The notes under the pieces: generated by a model
Seen by the model: only the letters and a program-made list of their open reading frames with translations
Databases searched by the model: none
Told to the model about the DNA's origin: nothing
In this document: positions 27,100 through 33,124 of the stretch, piece by piece
How the letters are laid out: each line of letters begins with the position of its first letter
Numbering within the stretch: position 1 is the stretch's first letter
Translations under genes and position numbers: made by a program
IMG/VR virus record: IMGVR_UViG_3300047476_000715
Location: 1-33,124 of that record
Reading direction: 5' to 3' (one strand)
DNA: 33,124 nucleotides
From: a virus

Positions 27100-29045
27100 T
27101 GGCATTTATAAACCCAAAATACGAGATTATATTTGATGATGTATATGCCAAGCCTGGCGATACAAACGTCACCTATAGGGCTCAGATTTACAAAGACGGC
27201 TATTCTAGCAGTACAATATACCCATTGACTGCATCCAATAGTCCTTTTATAATAGAAACTGTAGATACAAAAGGTAACGCCTATACGCCAATAATGTCAA
27301 CAAGGGCAACCTTAAACATAGTAAAGAACGAATATCAAAGCACTAACTATGCTGAGTTATTACAAGACTTCTTTACTGCTGATGATAATGACTATATGAT
27401 AGTTGTTACCAAAGGCACATACGATGGTTCTTATACATGGGGAACTGTAATATGGAGAGGGTTTTTTATACCTGTAGATAGTGTTCAGTTCTCTCCTGTA
27501 GCTCTAAATAGCTTGTCATTGACCTTTGTTGATGGTTTAGCTAGAACTAAGAACAAGAAATACTACTTTAACCTTACAAATGGTATAGGTTTTAACTCAG
27601 AAGATCAAGTAAGCTTAAAAGATTTACTTATTGATTGTTTTGCTAAAACTGAGTTTACCTTAGATGTATGGATTAACGAATACTATAAAACAGCAAATAT
27701 TGCTTCTAGAAACATAGAGAATATGTATCTAAAGAAGAACTACTTAATGGAGCAATATGGAGAATATTTAAACTACTATGACATATTAGAATATGCTTGT
27801 AATAGGTTTGGATGGGAGTGCTTCTACAAAGAAGATAAATGGTATTTAACTTGCTATGGTGCTTTAACTAGAGAAACAAGCATAGCTTACTATGTTTACA
27901 ATAGCTCAGGTGTATATCAATCTACACAAACAGTAGGTAATACAACTAGCGTTGCTGTTGATTCGACTAACAACTATAAACAAATTGGGCAGTCGTTAAT
28001 GGTTAGTTTTAATAGAGCACAAAAGTCATACACTCAATTTAGTCCTATTTACAATGTAAAGCAACTTGTTTCTAATGGATGGTTCTTGTCATGGTCAGGA
28101 ACTAACAATGTAGATACATGGATAGAAACAGGTATGGTTGTGTCAAAGCTTGACCCTACTTATGGTGGATTATATACAGAAGATGTTACTTCTAATGCTA
28201 GCGAAACTAGCAGAGCTGTTAGGTCGTTTGGTAACGATGTAAAAGCAGGTGATTATTTAAACATAAGATGGTCAGATTACAAGTTTAATTGTACTGCGAG
28301 ATATTGGGTTAGGATTATCCCTGCAGACAACTCTGCTTCTCAATATCTTAACAATAGTGGTGAATTTACAACAACAGTAGTTTATCTTAATGATTTCCCT
28401 GTAGGATTTCCTAAACAAGTTTTAGTGCCTATTGATGGGTCTATTGATGTTGTTATTTACAGACCTCTAGATGGTGGTGGTACTCCTTATCTTGAGCTAT
28501 ATTACTTCTTAGTTCAAAACGTAGGTCCAGTATCTCAGATTTATAACTATGACTCATATAGAGAAATAGGAAGTATAAACACTCAGTTTAAGCCTGAAGA
28601 AGGAGATAACTTCTCTTTAGGATTTATGTATAATGACATATTTAAGAATACTGATTCAGGAGCAAGAGCTGCTGATCAACCAAAAGATGTTTCGGCATCT
28701 TCTTATGTTGGTATGTATACTGATATAGCTAACGCAGGTTTTGCTAATCAGTTTGGTAGAGGTACATCAGGAAGCACTGAATTATTTACTTTAGTTGCTC
28801 AAGATATTGGTATAGACCAAGTGCAGACTCAGACAGTAATAGAAGGTCAATTTAAGAGTATAGGGTATTGGCTAAACAGCAAGTTTACATACTCTTATGA
28901 TGGCACTAATACACATACTTACTTATTGAAGTCTTTTAAATGGGACTTAAAACAAGCAACACAAGAGTCTGTGCTTAAAAAGATTAATTATACAGGAACA
29001 ACTATAATAATAGATATATTTAAAAACTTAAATACTAGGAAATAA
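27099..29045 (+). CDS. Distal tail / baseplate hub protein
   Basis: The 648-aa product begins AFINPKYEIIFDDVYAKPGD and has an extended beta-rich body with IWRGFFIPVDSVQFSP, YDILEYACNRFGWECFYKED and a final FTYSYDGTNTHTYLLKSF. The architecture (N-terminal Dit-like beta part, a central hub-like part of about 100-230, then long beta domains) is that of Bacteroidota siphovirus tail-tip proteins that bind the tape measure and side fibres. There is no lytic domain. Assignment relies on position after the tape measure gene and on the fold impression. Confidence 0.65.
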   Translation: MAFINPKYEIIFDDVYAKPGDTNVTYRAQIYKDGYSSSTIYPLTASNSPFIIETVDTKGNAYTPIMSTRATLNIVKNEYQSTNYAELLQDFFTADDNDYMIVVTKGTYDGSYTWGTVIWRGFFIPVDSVQFSPVALNSLSLTFVDGLARTKNKKYYFNLTNGIGFNSEDQVSLKDLLIDCFAKTEFTLDVWINEYYKTANIASRNIENMYLKKNYLMEQYGEYLNYYDILEYACNRFGWECFYKEDKWYLTCYGALTRETSIAYYVYNSSGVYQSTQTVGNTTSVAVDSTNNYKQIGQSLMVSFNRAQKSYTQFSPIYNVKQLVSNGWFLSWSGTNNVDTWIETGMVVSKLDPTYGGLYTEDVTSNASETSRAVRSFGNDVKAGDYLNIRWSDYKFNCTARYWVRIIPADNSASQYLNNSGEFTTTVVYLNDFPVGFPKQVLVPIDGSIDVVIYRPLDGGGTPYLELYYFLVQNVGPVSQIYNYDSYREIGSINTQFKPEEGDNFSLGFMYNDIFKNTDSGARAADQPKDVSASSYVGMYTDIANAGFANQFGRGTSGSTELFTLVAQDIGIDQVQTQTVIEGQFKSIGYWLNSKFTYSYDGTNTHTYLLKSFKWDLKQATQESVLKKINYTGTTIIIDIFKNLNTRK

Positions 29046-29749
29046 TGGCATCAGTAATAAACGGAACTAATATACTTCTTTATCAATATGACCCTGAAAC
29101 AGAAGAGGGTGTCCCATTTGGTGCAGCTACAAACTGTACTTTTAGTACTAGCGTAGACCAGGTGGAAGTTACCACTACTAATAGTGAGTCATATAAAGAG
29201 TATTTAGGCTCTCAGATTAGTTGGAATATATCTGCTGATGGATTTATAGCTCTTAGCGACTACTCTTACTTATTTTTACTAAATAAGCTTCAAAGTAAAG
29301 AGCAAATAGTAGTTAAGTTTCAGATTGATAACGATAATGGAGATGGCTCAGAAACTTTAGGTTATAGCGTATTTACAGGATTAGCAAATATTGTTAATTT
29401 GGATATGACTGGTCCAGTAGAAGGTGCTGCTACTTATAGCGTGTCTTTACAAGGTACAGGGGAATATACCGTATCTGGTACTCAAGTTACTCCTGGCGGC
29501 ATTGTTATAGAAACTTCAAATGTTACTATGCACCAATACACAGCCTTTGGAGGGGAAACTACAATTACTATTACTGCACTTATAGGTGGTATAATATTGT
29601 CAGTTACAAGAGGCGGTATGGAGGTTAGGTCAATAGCAACTTCAGGATCTCCAACAGGTGATAACGTTTCATTTAATGCTAGTACAGGAGTTCTTACCTT
29701 TGGCAGAGCTTTAGAGGCGGATGAGTTTGTTAGAATAATTGCAAAATAA
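29045..29749 (+). CDS. Second tail-tube-fold protein with C-terminal adhesin-like domain
   Basis: In the 234-aa product, residues 1-145 repeat the tail-tube pattern (INGTNILLYQYD, GAATNCTFSTSVDQVEVTTT, QISWNISADGFIALSDYSYL, SVSLQGTGEY) seen at 23967-24401, including ..T.... GAATN CTFS. Residues about 155-234 form another beta domain (HQYTAFGGETTITITALIGG then GGMEVRSIATSGSPTG). This may be a tail-tip tube, collar or side-fibre attachment protein. It lies directly between the hub and the fibre. Confidence 0.7.
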   Translation: MASVINGTNILLYQYDPETEEGVPFGAATNCTFSTSVDQVEVTTTNSESYKEYLGSQISWNISADGFIALSDYSYLFLLNKLQSKEQIVVKFQIDNDNGDGSETLGYSVFTGLANIVNLDMTGPVEGAATYSVSLQGTGEYTVSGTQVTPGGIVIETSNVTMHQYTAFGGETTITITALIGGIILSVTRGGMEVRSIATSGSPTGDNVSFNASTGVLTFGRALEADEFVRIIAK

Positions 29750-29769
29750 TAGTTAAAATTTATATATAA

Positions 29770-32739
29770 ATGAGTGCACAGTTACAGGTAACAGGTGAAG
29801 CAAAAATAAGGGACATACAAGGTCCAGTAGTGGCTGATAGTGGTGTAATAACTGCTTTAGATGGTGCAGCCAATCAATATGTAAGAGGGGATGGGACTTT
29901 AGCTATTTTCCCAACTTCAGCTGGTGGTGGTAGTTCAGTTTCTTATTACTTAAACGGAAGTGTCAATCAAGGTACTTTTAGTGGTTCTACTTATTACCAA
30001 ATGAGTAAAGACGCAATTACTGGAACTGGAACAAACTTTTCTACTTCAACTAATGGTTTGATTGCTCAATTTATTACTGATGCTAACGATCCTGATGTAG
30101 TTTCAATTCCAAGTGGAAACTGGAACATTGAATTTTATATGGGTGTAAGTGCTTCAAGTGGTTCTTTAGCTTCATTTTATGTAGAGATTTACAAATATGA
30201 TGGTTCGGCATTTACATTGATAGCTACAAACGTTGCTACTCCAGAATTTTTAACCAATACTACAACTGTTGACGCATACTTTACGAGTGTTGCAATGCCT
30301 ACAACGGCTTTAGCTTTAACGGATAGATTAGCGGTTAAGATTTATGCAAACGTAGCTTCAAAGACAGTTACTTTATATACTGAAGATAATAGGCTTTGTC
30401 AAATAGTAACTACTTTTTCAAAAGGTATTCTTTCGATTAATAACTTAACCGACCAATCACAAAACTTAACTGTTGGCACAAGTGGGACAAACTTTGCTAT
30501 CGTTTCAAGTGGGGATACGCATACTTTTAACCTACCTGTGGCTTCTGATACAAATACTGGTAAATTAAGTTCTACTGATTGGGTAATCTTTAATAATAAG
30601 CAGGACTTTTTAACTGACCCAGTAACAGGAACAGGTAATACAAACTATGTACCCTTATTTACTGGCACAAGTACAATAGGAAATAGCATCATCTATCAAG
30701 ATGGAGTAAAAATAGGTATAATGAATGCTTCACCAACTACAACATTAGATGTTATTGGTGGTGGTAATTTCTCTGGTTCTATTGGTGCATTGAGTTTTAT
30801 TAAAAGTGGCGGTACGTCAAGCCAGTTCTTAAAGGCAGATGGTTCAGTTGATTCTAATACATATTTAACTACATCAAGTGCAGCATCTACATACGTTCCT
30901 TATACTGGAGCAACTACATTTGTTAATTTAGGCACTCAATTATTTTATTCTGGTGGTGTAGCGGTAGAAAATGCAGGTAACGGACTTATTTCAACAGATG
31001 GTTCGTTAAGTGCAGGTAAGGGAATATTCTTAACTAATACTATTAGTGGTGGTCAATGGTCAAGCGGAACAACTAATTTAGTTGCAAGAAATAGCGGCTT
31101 TTTAATCACTCGTAGTGCTGGTGGTGGTTTATTAATCTTTGATTCAGCAGTAACTTATGACTATACTTTTCCAAGTTCAAACGGAACAATAGCTTTAACA
31201 TCTAACCTTTCAAGTTACTTACCTTTAAGTGGTGGTACGCTTACTGGTGCTTTAAGTGGTACAAGTGCTACGTTTAGTGGTGGAGTTACAAGTAATGCGA
31301 CAACAAGTGTTTCATTTTATAGTGGAACTTATGTATCAAATACTTTAGGTGATGGAAGCTTTGCTACATATTCTGGTAGAATTAGAGAAAATGCAAGTTA
31401 TGCCCTTAATATTGATTTATATGATAGAACGGCTGCAACTTGGAGAACTCCTTTATCATTTAACAATACTGGCGGTGCTGCTACGTTTTCAAGTAGTGTA
31501 ACGGCTGCGGGTACTGCATCAACTCCTACATTTTGGGCTAAAGGTGGAATGGACGGCTCTGGAACTGGAAAAGGAAATATAAGGTCAAGTGATAGTGGAG
31601 GCTCAAATTATTTTGATTTTGGTAGAGATAATTTAACAACGGGCAATTTTGTTTTAACAAGCAATGGCGGAAGTCCTTTATTGTCAGTTACTACAAGCGG
31701 AGCTGCTACGTTTTCAGCAGGAATAACTGCTGGAAGTGGTACATCAAGCGGATATGCAACATTAAATTTAATTGATAGTGGAACTGGGAGTGCAAGATAT
31801 GCATCAATTAGAAAAAATTATGATAGTCCATTTGATTTAAGAATAAGAGCATCTAATTCGGATTCTGCTGCACCTATTGTATTTGATTTAAGTAATGCAG
31901 TTGAGGCAATGAGAATCACTTCGGGGGGCAATGTATTAATGAATACTACTCAAAACTCAATGACGGGTGGCTTTACTGATACTACTTTATTAATTAAGCA
32001 AAAGGCAGATGGAGGTGCAGGTGGTGGATTACAAATTGAGGCAAATGGTTCGGATAATATTGCATTTTTTGGTTTTGATGGCAGTGCTTTTAAAATTGGT
32101 ACATCTTATAGGTCAAGTGGAAGTTATCAGCCAATAACTTTTTCAACCGCAGGAAGCGAAAGATTAAGAGTTACTTCTGGTGGACAATTAGTAGTAGGTG
32201 GCACAAGTTCAATATTTCAAACTTCTGGTAGGGGTGTTATTGAAGTTAATGGTTCAAGTAATTCAATATTTGGATTAGCAGCAGGTGGTGTAGAAAAGGG
32301 GTATGTTTATCATTCTGGTTCAAGTATGTATTTAAACCAATCTGTATATGGAGGTCAATTATATGCAGTATCTTATGGTAACGGAGTATATTTAGCAACT
32401 AATGCTACATCTTGGACTTCTGCTTCGGACGAAAGACTAAAAGATATTAACGGAACTATTGAAAATGCAGTAGATAAATTAAAAACATTAAGGGCGGTAA
32501 ACTTTAGTTGGAAAAAAGATGATAGTAAGAAAGAAAATTTAGGTTTAATTGCTCAAGAAGTAGAAAAAGTATTTCCACAAGTAGTAGATAAAAACAAATT
32601 ACCATCAAAAGCAGATGAGGTACAAACAGATGAAACTGAATATTTAGGTGTAAGATACCAAGAATTAGTGCCAGTTTTGATAGCTGCAATTCAAGAACAA
32701 CAAGTACAAATAGAAGAACTAAAAGCTAAAATAAAATAA
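29770..32739 (+). CDS. Tail fibre with C-terminal S74 auto-processing chaperone
   Basis: The 989-aa product has an N-terminal attachment region (QLQVTGEAKIRDIQGPVVAD), a BppU-like beta domain (about 60-215), then repeated Ser/Thr/Gly-rich segments with ATFS..V.A motifs, and an S74 domain at about 885-989: SDERLKD (S886, K891 of the Ser-Lys dyad), AVDKLKTLRAVNFSWKKDD, LIAQEVEKVFPQVV, GVRYQELVPVLIAAIQEQQV. The S74 domain trims itself off once the trimer is folded. It is the probable receptor-binding fibre. The last helix (VQIEELKAKIK) is a coiled-coil trimer stem. Confidence 0.9.
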   Translation: MSAQLQVTGEAKIRDIQGPVVADSGVITALDGAANQYVRGDGTLAIFPTSAGGGSSVSYYLNGSVNQGTFSGSTYYQMSKDAITGTGTNFSTSTNGLIAQFITDANDPDVVSIPSGNWNIEFYMGVSASSGSLASFYVEIYKYDGSAFTLIATNVATPEFLTNTTTVDAYFTSVAMPTTALALTDRLAVKIYANVASKTVTLYTEDNRLCQIVTTFSKGILSINNLTDQSQNLTVGTSGTNFAIVSSGDTHTFNLPVASDTNTGKLSSTDWVIFNNKQDFLTDPVTGTGNTNYVPLFTGTSTIGNSIIYQDGVKIGIMNASPTTTLDVIGGGNFSGSIGALSFIKSGGTSSQFLKADGSVDSNTYLTTSSAASTYVPYTGATTFVNLGTQLFYSGGVAVENAGNGLISTDGSLSAGKGIFLTNTISGGQWSSGTTNLVARNSGFLITRSAGGGLLIFDSAVTYDYTFPSSNGTIALTSNLSSYLPLSGGTLTGALSGTSATFSGGVTSNATTSVSFYSGTYVSNTLGDGSFATYSGRIRENASYALNIDLYDRTAATWRTPLSFNNTGGAATFSSSVTAAGTASTPTFWAKGGMDGSGTGKGNIRSSDSGGSNYFDFGRDNLTTGNFVLTSNGGSPLLSVTTSGAATFSAGITAGSGTSSGYATLNLIDSGTGSARYASIRKNYDSPFDLRIRASNSDSAAPIVFDLSNAVEAMRITSGGNVLMNTTQNSMTGGFTDTTLLIKQKADGGAGGGLQIEANGSDNIAFFGFDGSAFKIGTSYRSSGSYQPITFSTAGSERLRVTSGGQLVVGGTSSIFQTSGRGVIEVNGSSNSIFGLAAGGVEKGYVYHSGSSMYLNQSVYGGQLYAVSYGNGVYLATNATSWTSASDERLKDINGTIENAVDKLKTLRAVNFSWKKDDSKKENLGLIAQEVEKVFPQVVDKNKLPSKADEVQTDETEYLGVRYQELVPVLIAAIQEQQVQIEELKAKIK

Positions 32740-32740
32740 T

Positions 32741-33091
32741 ATGACAGAATACAAATGGATAATTAACCAAATGAACTGCGTTCCACAAGAGGGGCAATTA
32801 ATTGATGTAGTAAGTGTAGTGCATTGGGTAAGGGAAGCGACTAAATACGTTGGTGCAGAACCTATCGTGGTTTCAGTTTACGGCACAATGGCTTGTCAAA
32901 CTCCAAGTGCAACAGACTTTACGGCATACCCAGATTTGACCTATGAGCAAGTTTGTGGCTGGTTAGACGCAGGATTAGATGTGGCTTCTTTAGATGCTAA
33001 TTTAGATGCTCAAATAGAGAACATAATCAATCCGCCTATTATCACTTTGCCTTTACCTTGGGCTAACCCTACTCCTAATGAGAGCAATTAA
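32741..33091 (+). CDS. Small tail-fibre-associated phage protein, intact copy
   Basis: The 116-aa product starts MTEYKWIINQMNCVPQEGQL and has IDVVSVVHWVREATKYVG, VVSVYGTMACQTP, FTAYPDLTYEQVCGWLDAGL and the Pro-rich end NPPIITLPLPWANPTP. The family is widespread next to phage tail fibres (DUF7936-like, from memory). It starts 1 base after the fibre gene. The window-start copy differs in 16 bases; compare residues GLDVASLDANLD here. A fibre-associated or accessory role is inferred from position. Confidence 0.85.
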   Translation: MTEYKWIINQMNCVPQEGQLIDVVSVVHWVREATKYVGAEPIVVSVYGTMACQTPSATDFTAYPDLTYEQVCGWLDAGLDVASLDANLDAQIENIINPPIITLPLPWANPTPNESN

Positions 33092-33124
33092 AGACTACTT
33101 AATTATCATTCTAGCGTTCTTTGC
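32809..33124. repeat. Right copy of the imperfect terminal direct repeat
   Basis: Matches 1-316 without gaps (300 of 316 identical). The final 127 bases, 32998-33124, are fully identical to 190-316. With one copy removed, the genome would be 32,808 bases. Confidence 0.95.
33078..33124 (+). CDS. Start of the spanin-like gene, 3'-truncated by the window edge
   Basis: The first 15 codons (MRAIKDYLIIILAFF) are identical to those at 270-314 of the left end, overlapping the preceding stop by 14 bases in the same way. It is the same gene seen again in the terminal overlap, not a second gene. Confidence 0.85.
   Translation, partial: MRAIKDYLIIILAFF

Overview
The window holds an almost complete genome of a small tailed phage (siphovirus-like, HK97-type head) of a Bacteroidota host. 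Seen directly: about one third GC; genes packed on two opposed strands; start codons preceded by A/C-rich leaders (AACAAA..ATG) with almost no Shine-Dalgarno sequence; several intergenic matches to TAnnTTTG, the Bacteroidota -7 promoter element; an A/C-rich leader shared by two distant genes. No integrase, excisionase or recognisable CI/Cro repressor is visible, so a virulent life style is inferred. No tRNA or CRISPR array was seen.

The two window ends are the same locus. Bases 1-316 match 32809-33124 with 16 substitutions and no gaps, and the last 127 bases of that match (190-316 = 32998-33124) are identical. This suggests a circular assembly graph with a strain-variant tip at the left end, and a real genome of about 32,808 bp, circular or circularly permuted. 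On the circle, the rightmost plus-strand genes run straight into the leftmost ones.

Layout. (1) 1-3024, plus: end of the late operon: tail-associated small protein, membrane-anchored spanin-like protein, one or two holin candidates, M15 peptidase endolysin, GIY-YIG homing endonuclease, metallophosphoesterase. A strong terminator and a TAAATTTG box follow, then two small genes (3119-3512). (2) 3513-3930: intergenic region between converging transcripts, with two plus-strand terminators, a long imperfect hairpin and a minus-strand terminator. (3) 3931-14160, minus: early/replication operon: many small proteins, VRR-NUC nuclease, DnaB helicase, winged-helix replication initiator, RAD52/Erf-like annealing protein, stand-alone DnaA domain IV, HNH homing endonuclease, beta-clamp-like protein, and a run of four tiny single-span membrane proteins at the promoter-proximal end. 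Two repeat arrays (19-bp period at 11850-11918, 17-bp period at 12329-12396) lie in this arm and are candidate replication or control sites. (4) 14161-14719: divergent control region, very AT-rich with palindromes, with candidate early (minus) and late (plus) promoters. (5) 14720-33091, plus: zinc ribbon, small and large terminase, portal with an extra C-terminal domain behind a T9 run, minor head protein, prohead protease, major capsid protein, terminator and promoter, head-tail connector set, tail tube, frameshifting tail chaperones, tape measure, tail-tip protein, a second tail-tube-fold protein, and a long tail fibre with an S74 auto-processing chaperone.

The phage carries a helicase, an initiator, a clamp-like protein and an annealing protein but no recognisable DNA polymerase or primase, so it probably borrows the host replisome. 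Fourteen short genes of 32-55 codons, found by hand translation, are included. The most unusual items are the micro-membrane-protein cassette, the two iteron-like arrays, the portal extension preceded by a slippery T9, and the structured intergenic elements. All family assignments come from reading motifs and from memory of the families, with no database search.
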